Source: an uncultured Verrucomicrobiales bacterium (lineage in GTDB: Bacteria > Verrucomicrobiota > Verrucomicrobiia > Verrucomicrobiales > Akkermansiaceae). From it: a stretch of DNA of 64,000 bases. Positions 10,388 to 19,105 of the stretch are shown piece by piece (positions within the stretch are counted from its first letter, which is position 1; each line of letters starts with the position of its first letter). The position numbers and the translations under genes are program-made. Below the pieces are notes generated by a model. That model was not told the origin of the DNA. It saw nothing but the letters and a program-made list of their open reading frames with translations, and made no database searches. The stretch is from positions 1-64,000 of the forward strand of contig CAJQKQ010000027.1 in the NCBI GenBank assembly GCA_905478925.1, read 5' to 3'.

Positions 10388-11200
10388 GTGAAAATCCCGC
10401 TCATCGCCTTCTTCGCCGCAACCGCAATCCACGCTGCGACGATCACGGAAAAGGAAATCGCCTATTACCCAGAGGCAGCTCTCAAGGAAGCCGATGATTA
10501 CCAGAAATCCCGCTGCAGACTCGACCTACGGCACCCCGAAGGGAAAACCGGTTTCGCTACGCTGATCTGGTTCCACGGCGGTGGCCTGACCGCCGGACAG
10601 CGGGCGTTTCCGAAAATCAACGATCCGAACATCACGGTTGTCGCGGCCGGTTACCGACTCTCGCCAAAAGCGAAGCTGCCCGAGTTTATCGAGGACGCGG
10701 CGGCGGCTGCCGCATGGACATTCAAGAACATCGCATCCTACGGCGGCGATCCGGAGAAGGTCTTCATCGCCGGCCATTCTACGGGCGGTTACCTCGCGCT
10801 GATGGTCGGCATGGATCCGCGATATCTCGCCCCCCACGGCATTTCCAATCAAGCATTCGCGGGACTCATCCCCGTCAGCGCGCAGGTGACCACCCATTTT
10901 CACGTCAAAAAACTCCTGGGTAACAAAAACGATCCACTCGTCCCCACCATCGACGAATACGCGCCACTTCACTTCGTCTCCAAGAAGCTGCCGCCGATCT
11001 GCGTGATCACGGGAGATCGCAAGATCCAATTTATGAGCCGTGTGGAGGAGAACGATCTCTTCGCCGTCACGCTAAAAAACCTCGGCCATGCATACGTCGA
11101 GTTCCACGAAATGCCGGCCGTGAATCACGGTCAGGTGGGCAATGCCTCGGCGAAACTCATCGCGAATTTCATACGGCACGCCTCCGGAGAAAAGGAGTGA
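10388..11200 (+). CDS. Secreted alpha/beta hydrolase (esterase, BD-FAE-like)
   Basis: A 270-residue exported hydrolase. The chosen GTG at 10388 places a signal peptide at the N-terminus (residues KIPLIAFFAATAIHA); in-frame ATGs at 10283 and 10322 would bury it and overlap miaA. The fold markers are WFHGGGLTAG (oxyanion hole), GHSTGGYLAL (nucleophilic serine), VITGDRK (likely acid region) and VNHGQ (histidine). This resembles HSL/BD-FAE-type carboxylesterases that remove acyl groups from polysaccharides or small esters. It stands alone between miaA and rsgA, and the substrate is unknown. Confidence 0.82.
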   Translation: MKIPLIAFFAATAIHAATITEKEIAYYPEAALKEADDYQKSRCRLDLRHPEGKTGFATLIWFHGGGLTAGQRAFPKINDPNITVVAAGYRLSPKAKLPEFIEDAAAAAAWTFKNIASYGGDPEKVFIAGHSTGGYLALMVGMDPRYLAPHGISNQAFAGLIPVSAQVTTHFHVKKLLGNKNDPLVPTIDEYAPLHFVSKKLPPICVITGDRKIQFMSRVEENDLFAVTLKNLGHAYVEFHEMPAVNHGQVGNASAKLIANFIRHASGEKE

Positions 11201-11249
11201 GGCGCTTCAGAATTTCTCCCTCATCATGAGGGTTCGAGGAAAAGGAGCA

Positions 11250-12353
11250 TTAGGTTTCACCTCGCTCGTCCTTTTCGAGTTGGATGCGGTCTTCGAGGTT
11301 GCGCGCCTTGATGCGGTGGTTGCGCTTGTGCCAGCGCTCGGTGGCCATCTGGCGCTTCTTCGCGCGCTTGAGGAGCGCCTCGATCTCGGTCTCAAGGTTG
11401 AGGAAGGATTCGTAGCGGGCGGGGTCGAGCCGCCCTTCCTCGACGGCCTTGCGGATCGCGCAGCCGGCGTCCTTCTCATGGCTGCAATCGGAATATTTGC
11501 ACTCGCTCGTGAGCTTGGCGACATCTTCGAAGCTACCGCGGAGGGTGAACTCGTCGGTCCACATCTGGATCTCCCGCATGCCGGGGTTGTCGATGAGCAT
11601 GCCGCCGCTATCGAGAGGGACAAGCTCGCGGCAGGTGGTGGTGTGGCGGCCTTTTCCGGTGGTCTCATTGACCTCGCTGACCCACTGCCAGTCGTCGCCG
11701 TAAAGCTGGTTGACCAAGGTGGATTTCCCGACCCCGCTCGAACCTACGATGCACATCGTAATTCCCGGCGCGAGGTGGGAGCGGATCGCCTTGAGACCCT
11801 CGCCCTTGAGCGCGGAGGTGATGTGGACAGCGGCATCCGAGGAAAGCGCAGAGATTTCCGCAGCCGCCTGTTTGAGCACTTCCTTGGAAAACAAATCCGA
11901 CTTATTTAGGAGCACCACCGGCTTCGCGCCGCTCACCTGGATAAGCGTAAGATACCGCTCCATGCGGCGGATGTTGTAATCCGGACCCGCATCGGTAACG
12001 ACGGTCACGATATCGATGTTTGTGCCAATCACCTGCGCCTGGCTGCTGTTTCCCGGCATCTTGCGGGAAAAAACGGTCCGCCTGGGAAGTTGCGCGCGGA
12101 TGATGTGCGGTTGGTTTTCGTTCCCTTCCTCGATGGCCACCCAGTCGCCGACAGCGGGCAGATCGGAGTCCACCTCCGCGGCGTTCCAGAGGCGACCACA
12201 GAGAATGCAGTTAATTTCCTCACCACCCTCGAAGAAGGCGGAAAAATTGATCGAGGTCTCGCGAATCAGGCGCGCCGGAACCCAGCCTTTTTCGCGATAG
12301 GGCGCGAAGGCGGTTTCGAGTTCAGAGGTCCAGCCGAGTTCTTTGAGAGTCAT
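11250..12353 (-). CDS. rsgA: Ribosome small-subunit GTPase RsgA
   Basis: A 367-residue, circularly permuted GTPase that acts late in 30S subunit assembly. The order is an N-terminal OB-fold, then G4 (LLNKSDLF), then G1 (VGSSGVGKSTLVNQL), then G3 (IDNPGMRE), then a zinc-binding helical end with CKYSDCSHEKDAGC. The G4-G1-G3 order is the hallmark of this family (YjeQ/RsgA). A basic C-terminal tail with RWHKRNHRIKARNLEDR may contact rRNA. The ATG at 12351-12353 is the first in the frame and gives normal length. It stands alone, with no visible partner gene. Confidence 0.96.
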   Translation of the reverse strand: MTLKELGWTSELETAFAPYREKGWVPARLIRETSINFSAFFEGGEEINCILCGRLWNAAEVDSDLPAVGDWVAIEEGNENQPHIIRAQLPRRTVFSRKMPGNSSQAQVIGTNIDIVTVVTDAGPDYNIRRMERYLTLIQVSGAKPVVLLNKSDLFSKEVLKQAAAEISALSSDAAVHITSALKGEGLKAIRSHLAPGITMCIVGSSGVGKSTLVNQLYGDDWQWVSEVNETTGKGRHTTTCRELVPLDSGGMLIDNPGMREIQMWTDEFTLRGSFEDVAKLTSECKYSDCSHEKDAGCAIRKAVEEGRLDPARYESFLNLETEIEALLKRAKKRQMATERWHKRNHRIKARNLEDRIQLEKDERGET

Positions 12354-12414
12354 TCCGTGGCGGCAATGTAGGCGAACCCGTGGTCATGATCGAGAACTTC
12401 CCGCCACTCCTATT

Positions 12415-12483
12415 TCAAAGAGAGGAATCAGCGGCGAACGGAAGAGATAGAGCGAATGCGAAAATGGCGAAGAATTTTTTCAT
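12415..12483 (-). CDS. 22-residue signal-peptide-like micro-ORF (candidate)
   Basis: The minus strand reads MKKFFAIFAFALSLPFAADS plus two residues before TGA. It consists almost wholly of an N-terminal export signal (KK, hydrophobic core, AxA-like PFAA). It may be a tiny secreted peptide, an upstream leader, or the N-terminal stub of a lost exported gene. It lies in the otherwise gene-free stretch 12354-12733. Confidence 0.3.
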   Translation of the reverse strand: MKKFFAIFAFALSLPFAADSSL

Positions 12484-12578
12484 GGACTCTCAGTTCTTGG
12501 GTTCCACCGCGAAGTCGAAACCGCCGAAATGTCTCGACTCTAGATGCCTCCAGGGTCCTGACAAGCCCATCGGCAAAC

Positions 12579-12611
12579 GAAAAAGGGCGGAGCATCGCTG
12601 CCCCGCCCTTT
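12579..12611 (-). terminator. Terminator downstream of the unknown gene at 12734
   Basis: AAAGGGCGG (12582-12590) pairs with CCGCCCTTT (12603-12611). On the minus strand the stem is followed by TTTTTCG. Confidence 0.75.
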
Positions 12612-12733
12612 GATACAGGCCATGATACTGACTGAAAATTTTCCTTTGGCTGAAGCGGAATCGGCAGACTCGTTTGGGTTTCTGCCGATGCCGCATCAAT
12701 GAGGGATCATTTCAGTGAGCGGTATCAGTGATC

Positions 12734-13114
12734 TCAGACGCGAAATTGCCAGATACCTTCCGTCTCACGATCGCGCCATGCGGGGCGGCGTGCGATGGGA
12801 TCTTGCAGGGTTCTTACCGTTTTCCGGCCGCCTGCGAAAACGAATGATTCGCAATCGATCATCACCGCATCCAGACCCATGTAATATACGTCATGCAGGG
12901 AGTTTACGGACTCCGGGCCGAAGGCGTCGCTCAGGTGCTCGGTGAGAAGCGCGGCTTCTTTCCTGCCCAGGAAGAGGAATGCGGGAGTCTCTCCGTTGGC
13001 GCACTTAGAGCGGATCAACGCGGAAACTCCACCCGTATCCCAGGATTTATCCATGGTCAGTTCTGATTTCACCGATGCCACATCCGGCATCGGTCTTTGG
13101 TGTTCAATATTCAT
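12734..13114 (-). CDS. Conserved-looking protein of unknown function
   Basis: A 126-residue soluble protein with no signal peptide or membrane segment. The centre reads PAFLFLGRKEAALLTEHLSD, then VYYMGLDAVMIDCESFVFAG, then RTLQDPIARRPAWRD near the end. Coding bias and a downstream terminator (12579-12611) support a real gene. I do not recognise the family. The mix of a hydrophobic strand after PAF, a basic-acidic helix and a Trp/Arg-rich end suggests a small alpha/beta fold. The start ATG at 13112-13114 is the first in frame. It lies 194 bp downstream of the sulfatase gene on the same strand, and a shared transcript is possible but not shown. Confidence 0.65.
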   Translation of the reverse strand: MNIEHQRPMPDVASVKSELTMDKSWDTGGVSALIRSKCANGETPAFLFLGRKEAALLTEHLSDAFGPESVNSLHDVYYMGLDAVMIDCESFVFAGGRKTVRTLQDPIARRPAWRDRETEGIWQFRV

Positions 13115-13308
13115 ATCAGGGTGTGGTTTATACTCAGTTCAGTTTTAGCATGCCATGTGCCACTAGCGGTGGTGTCCCGAGTGCCATATGAAGCTTCTGT
13201 TATTACGCCGTTCCAAAACAGCGCCTTTCACGAAAGCGAAATAAAAAAGACGTTTTCCACCCCTGATTTCAAGCAGTGCGAAGTGACGTAGCCGTCACCG
13301 TGTCGCGC

Positions 13309-14583
13309 CTATGGATTCCACTCCGCCTGCCGCAGTTTTTGAAGGCGCGCAACCACATCGGGATTCGCCTCAGCAAGGTTGGTTTTCTCCAAGGGATCAG
13401 CCTTGAGATCGAACAACGCGATCTTGTCCGGGACGCCGGAGAAAGAACGGTCGGGTTTCACCGGACCGGGGACGATGAGTTTCCACCAGCCATCGACCAC
13501 GACATGTGAGATCAGACTTTTTTCGGGAGCGGCGAGGTCGGCCATATCGTGGGTGTAGGCCTCGACAAAAACAGTGGAACGCTTTTTCAGCGCTTCACGG
13601 TCGGTCAGGTTGAGGCCTGGGAGGTCGCCGGGGTTCTTGGCTCCGGTGAGGTCGAGAATGGTCGAAGTGAAATCGGTGATGTGCGCGAGTGTTTCATCGT
13701 CGCGTGCCGGCTCGACCTTTCCGGGCCAGCGCACGAACATCGGAGTGCGGACTCCCAGCTCGTAGGGAGAGAGTTTTGCGCGGTCGCGCTTGTGGGCGAA
13801 TTCCGCATCCCAGCCATTGTCCGCGAGATAGAGGATCACGGTATTTTCCTTGAGACCGTTTTTTTCGAGATATTCATCGAGCTCGCCGCAAGTGTTATCA
13901 AACCACTCGCACATCGCGTAATATTTCTCCGCCGCCGGAGTCGGACCCTTACCTTTGTATTTTGCAAAAATCGCCTTCGGCGGATTGTGCGGGGTGTGGG
14001 GGAGAAACGGAGCGTGCCAGATGAAGAAAGGCTTATCCTCGGCCTTCGCGGTTTCGATGAAATCGTAGATCGGCTTCATGCCGCTGCGGCCGATTTTAAG
14101 ACCCGCGTCGCCGTGGCGACCCGCAGTATCGGTCATACCGTGGGTGAAGCCGACGTCGTCATATTTCACGTTCCAGATTTTCCCGGTCTGGAAGGTCAGA
14201 TATCCGGCATCGGTGACGGCCTTTGGCATGATCACGGAATTGCTGAGAAGCTGCTTCTTGAGCAACTCGCGGTGGCCGGACTTCGAGCGGCCGCCCGAAA
14301 GATCGTTTCCAGTGATGCCGTGCTCATGCGGAAGCTTTCCGGTCAGAAGACTCGCCAGCGAGGGCGAGCAGACCGGCATCACATAGCCGCGGGTGTAGAG
14401 CAGGCTCTCCTTCGCCATTTTGTCGATATGAGGGGTCTTGATCCTCTCGTGTCCCATGAAGCTGTAGTCAGGGAATCCCTGATCATCAGAAATGATCAGG
14501 ATCACGTTCGGCTTCTCCGCGCCAACGGCAGACAGGCAGGGCACAACAATCGCGGCGAGCAGTGGGATTAGTTTTTTCATCAT
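13309..14583 (-). CDS. Secreted S1-family sulfatase with altered FGly signature (CSPSL)
   Basis: A 424-residue exported sulfatase-fold protein. The start at 14581-14583 (or the next codon, also ATG) gives the signal peptide KKLIPLLAAIVVPCLSAVGA. Metal-binding and core motifs are VILIISDDQGF, KTPHIDKMAKES, FQTGKIWN, HAPFLPHTPHNPP and LYLADNGWDAEF. The residue to be converted to formylglycine is Cys72, in PVCSPSLASLLTG. The signature is normally CxPxR, and here the arginine is leucine (codon CTG). Cys, Pro and the downstream LTG are kept. The arginine is important for the modifying enzyme and the active site, so activity is uncertain. The substrate is unknown; such enzymes usually act on sulfated polysaccharides. 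Confidence 0.88.
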   Translation of the reverse strand: MMKKLIPLLAAIVVPCLSAVGAEKPNVILIISDDQGFPDYSFMGHERIKTPHIDKMAKESLLYTRGYVMPVCSPSLASLLTGKLPHEHGITGNDLSGGRSKSGHRELLKKQLLSNSVIMPKAVTDAGYLTFQTGKIWNVKYDDVGFTHGMTDTAGRHGDAGLKIGRSGMKPIYDFIETAKAEDKPFFIWHAPFLPHTPHNPPKAIFAKYKGKGPTPAAEKYYAMCEWFDNTCGELDEYLEKNGLKENTVILYLADNGWDAEFAHKRDRAKLSPYELGVRTPMFVRWPGKVEPARDDETLAHITDFTSTILDLTGAKNPGDLPGLNLTDREALKKRSTVFVEAYTHDMADLAAPEKSLISHVVVDGWWKLIVPGPVKPDRSFSGVPDKIALFDLKADPLEKTNLAEANPDVVARLQKLRQAEWNP

Positions 14584-14800
14584 CGGGGCGGCACACAATT
14601 GCATACGCAGCCGCCCCTGAAAATCTTCATTATTCCCGCTCATATCGGGACTGAAAACCAAATGGTACAACTTAACTCAGCGCCAATCGACTCGAATTTA
14701 ATACCCAACAATTCCTGCTTGCTCCCCAACTGACGTGTATTCATTGCGACATTGGATGATCTCGCGCTAAGGGCAGCTCGAGCCTTCGAAAGCTCAACCG

Positions 14801-14876
14801 CCACTGCGGAAGCTCATCCGCCACTGCGGAAGCTCATCCGCCACTGCGGAAGCTCATCCGCCACTGCGGAAGCTCA
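14801..14876. repeat. 20-bp tandem repeat, about four copies
   Basis: The unit CCACTGCGGAAGCTCATCCG is repeated head to tail at 14801, 14821, 14841 and 14861; the last copy diverges after CCACTGCGGAAGCTCA. A partial copy of the AGCTCA part precedes it at 14790. The amidase stop codon (14874-14876) lies in the last copy. There are no spacers, so this is not CRISPR. Confidence 0.95.
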
Positions 14877-15470
14877 ATTCCCTCTTCGGAACTTCTGGAT
14901 ACCATCGGCGATGCCCCTAGCAATCGCATCGCGGAACCATGCAGTCTTCATGCGGTTGCGCTCGTTGGAGTTGCTGACAAAGCCACCCTCCACAAGGATG
15001 GAAGGGAGCTTGCAACGCCGGATCACGTAGTAGCGCGCGTATTTTACTTTACGGTCAACCACCTTGACTCGGCTCATCACTCCGCGGTGCACATTCTGGG
15101 CGAGCTTGTAGCTTTGCTTGCTGTTATAGAATGTCTCGATCCCGCTGACATGTTGCTTCCAAGTGTAGTTGAAGTGGATACTGACGTAGATCGCGTTTTT
15201 GTATTTGTTGGCTACGGTCATCCGACCCGGAAGGGAGATGAAATAATCGCTGCGACGGGTCAAAACCGTGTTGTATCCCATCTTCTTAAGGTGGGACTCA
15301 AGGCGGATCGAGGTATCGAGGGCTAGGTGCTTCTCGTAGACGCGTCCCCATTGGCCGCCCTTGTCGTGGCCGCCATGACCGGGATCGATGATCACGGTGC
15401 GGAACTTGTACGCGCTGGCGGATACGGAAAAGATCAGCCCGAGGAAGATTGCGGTGAAAAGCGTCTTCAT
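14874..15470 (-). CDS. N-acetylmuramoyl-L-alanine amidase (Amidase_3)
   Basis: A 198-residue exported zinc amidase that cuts the bond between MurNAc and the stem peptide of peptidoglycan. The signal peptide is KTLFTAIFLGLIFSVSASA (residues 2-20). The zinc and catalytic positions are all present: IIDPGHGGHDKGG (His32), YEKHLALD (Glu), YVSIHFNY (second His) and ILVEGGFVSN (catalytic Glu). It is only the catalytic domain, with no cell-wall binding or AMIN domain, so targeting must depend on other proteins. The fold is somewhat basic. The coding sequence ends within a 20-bp tandem repeat array, which forms the 3' flank. No partner gene is adjacent. Confidence 0.93.
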   Translation of the reverse strand: MKTLFTAIFLGLIFSVSASAYKFRTVIIDPGHGGHDKGGQWGRVYEKHLALDTSIRLESHLKKMGYNTVLTRRSDYFISLPGRMTVANKYKNAIYVSIHFNYTWKQHVSGIETFYNSKQSYKLAQNVHRGVMSRVKVVDRKVKYARYYVIRRCKLPSILVEGGFVSNSNERNRMKTAWFRDAIARGIADGIQKFRRGN

Positions 15471-15563
15471 GATTGGTTTAATTTCAGAGAATATAAAGAT
15501 TTATTGATGAATTTTGGAAATTGTAAAGACAAATCGGAAAGTTTCGGCTTGCGTCGGACGGCC

Positions 15564-16436
15564 TCATTCGAAGGAGACATCGGGGCGATCAGACGCCTTT
15601 CTGATCTTCTTCCTCTCTTCTTCGGCGACCTTCGGGTCGTACAGAACGCTGTTCACCACGTTCACAGAACCGTCGCCGTAGGCCATCAGGACGGGATCAC
15701 CCTGGGCGGCGCGCTGATGGATGTCCCGCGCCACCAGTTTCGCATCAGCGCTGACTTGGCAATGCACCCACATGGAAGGAGTGGCGAGAAACATCACGTG
15801 CATCCGCTGGCTACCATCGAGCGTGACCATAGGCTTGCGCAACATGAGCGCGTCGCCGAGCAGGAAAGTCCGGATCGGGACGCCTGTGCGGCCGTCGATC
15901 ACCTGGGCATAGAGCTGCGATTTCTGCCCGTTCGAGAACGTCAGCAGCTTAATCTCACGGGTTCCGGTGCCTAGATCATTTTTCACCCCGATTTTCTGTG
16001 CCCAATAAGTGCGTCCCGGATTTAGATTAAACAGAACCCTGTTCGTGGAAGAACCCTGAATCCCGCCGATTGGATCTCTCACCACCGCAGAAACCGCAAA
16101 GTTTCCCTGACTGGTGAGCAGGAAAAACTCGGTGAGGTCGACCTGCTTTGCGAGGGATTCGCCTACCTTGATCTTCATCGCGCCGAATACGTTGAGCTTG
16201 CGAGTGGTGACCGGGTTGCCGTTGGACTTCGTGACCACAAAAGCAAGCCAAGGAAGCTGACGGGTCGATGACAGAGTCAGTTCGCGGCCGCTGTGGTTGG
16301 TGACAATGATCTCGGCGATCACTGGCTCACCCGCGAGAAAGGTCTTCTTGTTCAGGCTCAGTGAAGTCGCCAACTGCCCCTGCACCGCCGCAAGCGGGCA
16401 GAGAAACAACACGGCGAGTATCAGTGAACGGATCAT
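15564..16436 (-). CDS. Secreted protein of unknown function, Ig-like N-terminal part
   Basis: A 290-residue exported protein with the signal peptide MIRSLILAVLFLCPLAAVQG. Residues about 25-150 look like an immunoglobulin-type beta domain that many bacteria use in 'strength of loading' proteins (FLAGEPVIAEIIVTNHSGREL, LPWLAFVVTKSNG). The second half (about 165-270) reads as another beta-rich domain with MHVMFLATPSMWVHCQVS and VARDIHQRA, ending in a charged tail with VAEEERKKIRKASD. No catalytic motif is seen. It lies 94 bp upstream of the amidase gene on the same strand, so joint expression is possible. I do not recognise a named family. Confidence 0.8.
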   Translation of the reverse strand: MIRSLILAVLFLCPLAAVQGQLATSLSLNKKTFLAGEPVIAEIIVTNHSGRELTLSSTRQLPWLAFVVTKSNGNPVTTRKLNVFGAMKIKVGESLAKQVDLTEFFLLTSQGNFAVSAVVRDPIGGIQGSSTNRVLFNLNPGRTYWAQKIGVKNDLGTGTREIKLLTFSNGQKSQLYAQVIDGRTGVPIRTFLLGDALMLRKPMVTLDGSQRMHVMFLATPSMWVHCQVSADAKLVARDIHQRAAQGDPVLMAYGDGSVNVVNSVLYDPKVAEEERKKIRKASDRPDVSFE

Positions 16437-16508
16437 ATAAGGCGGAACGGTAACCGACCCAACGCGGCAGTCAACCTAACGAAACGATTTCCTGCGCTCG
16501 CTCGGAAA

Positions 16509-17297
16509 TCAGTTTTTCTGGTCGCGTTGCCCAAGGGGGCGCACCCAGAAGTTCCGATACTCGACGGGATCCCCATGGAACTGCAGACGGATCGGGCCGG
16601 TTTCGGGGTGCTCCGCTGGGTATTCCGAAAGTTTCTTGTGGCCGGAGGGGCCGCTGAAAGCCTCACGGTGCTGAACGACCACCCCGTTGTGAACCACCGT
16701 CACCATTGCAGGTGCCTTCAATTTCCCGTCCTCGTAAACGGGTGGTTCGAAGGTAATGTCGTAGCTGTTCCACTCACCCTGCGGCGATGTGGCGTTTACG
16801 ATGGGCGGCTGCTGCCCGTAGAGCGAGGCGGCTTGGCCGTCCGGATAGGTCTTGTTGCCGTTGCTCTGAAGAACTTGGATCTCATACTTGCCCATCAGGA
16901 AACAGCCGCTGTTGCCACCGCCTTGGCCGTTCACTTTCCTGCCTGCTGGGATTTTCCACTCGAAATGCAGCTGAACCGCCCCGAACTCGTCCTTCGTCAC
17001 GAGATCGGTGCCCTTGGCCACCATAGCTCCGCCCTTAATCTCCCAGGTTGGCTCGCCCTTTCGGGAAGTCCATGCATCCAGAGTGCTGCCGTCGAAAAGC
17101 ACCTTGGCATCCGAGGGCGGCTTCACCACCACCACCCCCGCTGTCTCGATGATTCTCGGCTGCGGCCTTTCGCCATCATGCACGTGATACGGCGTGCCCG
17201 GGATGATCGGGGTGTCCTGATATCCGAGCCCCTCCGCGTAGAGACCGCTCGCACCGATCATTGCGCCACTCAAAACGGCGAATGTCTGGTTTTTCAT
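16509..17297 (-). CDS. DUF1080 (3-keto-disaccharide hydrolase-like) secreted protein
   Basis: A 262-residue exported protein. The start at 17295-17297 yields a short signal peptide (MKNQTFAVLSGAMIGASGLYA); the frame upstream of it lacks homology. Residues about 75-255 form a concanavalin-like DUF1080 domain with VLFDGSTLDAWTSRKG, KGTDLVTKDEFGAVQLHFEW, GGNSGCFLMGKYEIQVLQS, WNSYDITFE and GPIRLQFHGDPVEYRNFWV. These phrases are standard for the family, which is very abundant in Verrucomicrobiota and Planctomycetota. Some members act on 3-keto-glycosides; the substrate here is not known. It is transcribed divergently from the polyprenyl synthase. Confidence 0.92.
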   Translation of the reverse strand: MKNQTFAVLSGAMIGASGLYAEGLGYQDTPIIPGTPYHVHDGERPQPRIIETAGVVVVKPPSDAKVLFDGSTLDAWTSRKGEPTWEIKGGAMVAKGTDLVTKDEFGAVQLHFEWKIPAGRKVNGQGGGNSGCFLMGKYEIQVLQSNGNKTYPDGQAASLYGQQPPIVNATSPQGEWNSYDITFEPPVYEDGKLKAPAMVTVVHNGVVVQHREAFSGPSGHKKLSEYPAEHPETGPIRLQFHGDPVEYRNFWVRPLGQRDQKN

Positions 17298-17403
17298 ACG
17301 CGAATATAACCGCCTTCTGACGCCAGAACTTTCAAGAGAAATCTCTCCGGGCACGAATGCTGGTTGCCGGGTCCGGTTATCCGTGGAAAAGTTCGCGCAA
17401 GCC

Positions 17404-18411
17404 ATGGCCACCTTCACCGCCACATCGCCGAGCAATAACCAATTCCCTTTCGATCTCGTCCGGCCGGATCTGGAGAAAGTCGAAATCGCGATCCGCGCCC
17501 AGGTGCGAGATTTCGATTCGGCCGTCGAGCCCTACATCGCATACATCTGCAATACATCGGGGAAACGAATCCGCCCCGCCCTCGCAATACTCGTCGGTGG
17601 CGCTGCCGGAGGCGTCGGCGAGGATCATCGGAAAATCGGCGTGATCCTTGAGCTGATCCACATGGCCACCCTAGTTCACGACGACATCATCGACGGGGCC
17701 ACCGCACGCCGCTCCATGCCGACCGCAAACTCAAAATGGGGCAACGCCCTCGCGGTTCTTCTTGGCGACGCGCTTTTCTCCCATGCCCTCACCCTGGCCA
17801 CCGATTTTAACTCGATCGAGATCTGCCGCAAAGTCGGCAACGCCGCGCGCGAAGTTTGCCAGGGCGAAATTATCCAGACCCAGCGGCGCTTCGATCTCAC
17901 TCTCTCAAAAGAAGATTATTTCCGAGTCATCGAGATGAAGACCGGTGCCCTGTTCGCCGCGGCCACCGGGCTTGCGGCAGCGGTATCTGGCCTCAGTAAG
18001 GACGACGAGGCCGCCCTCGCCGCCTACGGCATGAAGCTCGGCACCGCTTACCAGATCTACGATGACTGCCTCGATCTCGTCGGCTCGGAGGAGGTGGTGG
18101 GGAAAACCCTCGGCACAGACCTCGCCAAGGGCAAGCTCACCCTACCCATCCTCAATCTCCTGGAATCGGCCTCCGAAAGCCAGCGCGGCATCATCACCCG
18201 CCGCATACTCGAACAGCAAGAGCTGGATCTTCCGGTTCTCGTCGGGATCGCCGAATACGAGGGAGCCATCGAAAGAGCCGTCGATACGGCGCTAGGACTG
18301 GTTGCAGGCTGCCGGGAGGATCTCGAAGTGCTCGCCCCTTCGGAATACAGGGACGCACTCACCCAGATCACCCGTTTCCTGGAGACGCTGCTCCGGAAAT
18401 GCCTGAACTGA
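17404..18411 (+). CDS. Polyprenyl diphosphate synthase (IspB/GGPS family)
   Basis: A 335-residue trans-prenyltransferase that builds the isoprenoid chain of quinones or related lipids from IPP and an allylic diphosphate. The first aspartate-rich motif is in LVHDDIIDGA and the second in YQIYDDCLDLVGS. GKRIRPALAILVGGA and KLTLPILNLL are also typical. ATG 17404 gives a normal N-terminus; GTG 17383, seven codons upstream, is an alternative. Chain length (octaprenyl, solanesyl) cannot be read from the sequence; the residues before the first motif are ELIHMATL, with small and medium side chains, which suits long products. It converges with the HNH gene, with no gap between them. Confidence 0.92.
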   Translation: MATFTATSPSNNQFPFDLVRPDLEKVEIAIRAQVRDFDSAVEPYIAYICNTSGKRIRPALAILVGGAAGGVGEDHRKIGVILELIHMATLVHDDIIDGATARRSMPTANSKWGNALAVLLGDALFSHALTLATDFNSIEICRKVGNAAREVCQGEIIQTQRRFDLTLSKEDYFRVIEMKTGALFAAATGLAAAVSGLSKDDEAALAAYGMKLGTAYQIYDDCLDLVGSEEVVGKTLGTDLAKGKLTLPILNLLESASESQRGIITRRILEQQELDLPVLVGIAEYEGAIERAVDTALGLVAGCREDLEVLAPSEYRDALTQITRFLETLLRKCLN

Positions 18412-19023
18412 TCAGGCCGTTTTGCGGGTGTCCTTCTTGTCGTGATGGAGGAAATGCTCCCAGCTCTCGTCGCCAAGGCCGTTTTCCCGCAGTCCGTAGA
18501 GCGGCCTCCAGCGCGGCGCAAAAGGCTTTTCTGCTGGATGCATATTCGCCTCATGCGGCAGCTTGTTCGATTTCCTCGTGTTGCACTTCACGCATGAGGT
18601 TACGATATTCTCCCAGGTGGTCTTGCCTCCCTTGTCGCGCGGGATGACGTGGTCGAGGTTCAGCTTGGTCTCGGGCAGAACCTTGACGCAATACTGGCAG
18701 GTGAACTTGTCGCGCAGGAAAACGTTGAGGCGGGTGAACTTCACTTCCACCCGGGGCAGGCGGTCGTAGATCGCCAGCACGATGATCTTGGGCACGCCCA
18801 GCGCAAGCCGAACGCTGTGGATCATCTCCTCACCCAGCATCCTCTTCGAGTAACCGATCCATGAACCCAGATCGTGAGTGATGAACTTTTCCTCACCCTC
18901 CACCTGCACCACCTGAGCGTGTCCGAGACAGAGAAGATGCACCGCCCGCCTGGCGGAGCAGGTATGCACCGGCTGCCAGAAGCGGTTCAAAACAAGTACA
19001 GGCAATTCAAGGGGAGCATCCAT
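18412..19023 (-). CDS. HNH endonuclease
   Basis: A 203-residue protein of the common bacterial HNH type (RRXRR/HNH_5-like, often annotated simply as HNH endonuclease). The N-terminal part begins VLVLNRFWQPVHTCSARRAV. The nuclease domain at about 120-165 has CQYC, then LNLDHVIPRDKGGKTTWEN, then CVKCN, giving two zinc-knuckle CxxC pairs and the HNH histidine and asparagine. The start at 19021-19023 is chosen because homology begins there. Proteins of this kind are widespread in chromosomes, and the biological role is mostly unknown. The neighbours give no defence context. Confidence 0.88.
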   Translation of the reverse strand: MDAPLELPVLVLNRFWQPVHTCSARRAVHLLCLGHAQVVQVEGEEKFITHDLGSWIGYSKRMLGEEMIHSVRLALGVPKIIVLAIYDRLPRVEVKFTRLNVFLRDKFTCQYCVKVLPETKLNLDHVIPRDKGGKTTWENIVTSCVKCNTRKSNKLPHEANMHPAEKPFAPRWRPLYGLRENGLGDESWEHFLHHDKKDTRKTA

Positions 19024-19105
19024 ATCCTTTCCCAGTAAACGGAGGCAAGCTAACAAATCAACGCCCCCGGGCAACCGAAAAGGAGCACAAAATGCAGCAC
19101 CTTAT

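Noticed and set aside
13549..14571. 340-codon frame antisense to the sulfatase
   Set aside because: Composition is that of a complement frame, and the sulfatase on the other strand is certain.
14789..14880. CRISPR array
   Set aside because: Repeats are 20 bp and directly tandem with no spacers, and no cas genes are present.
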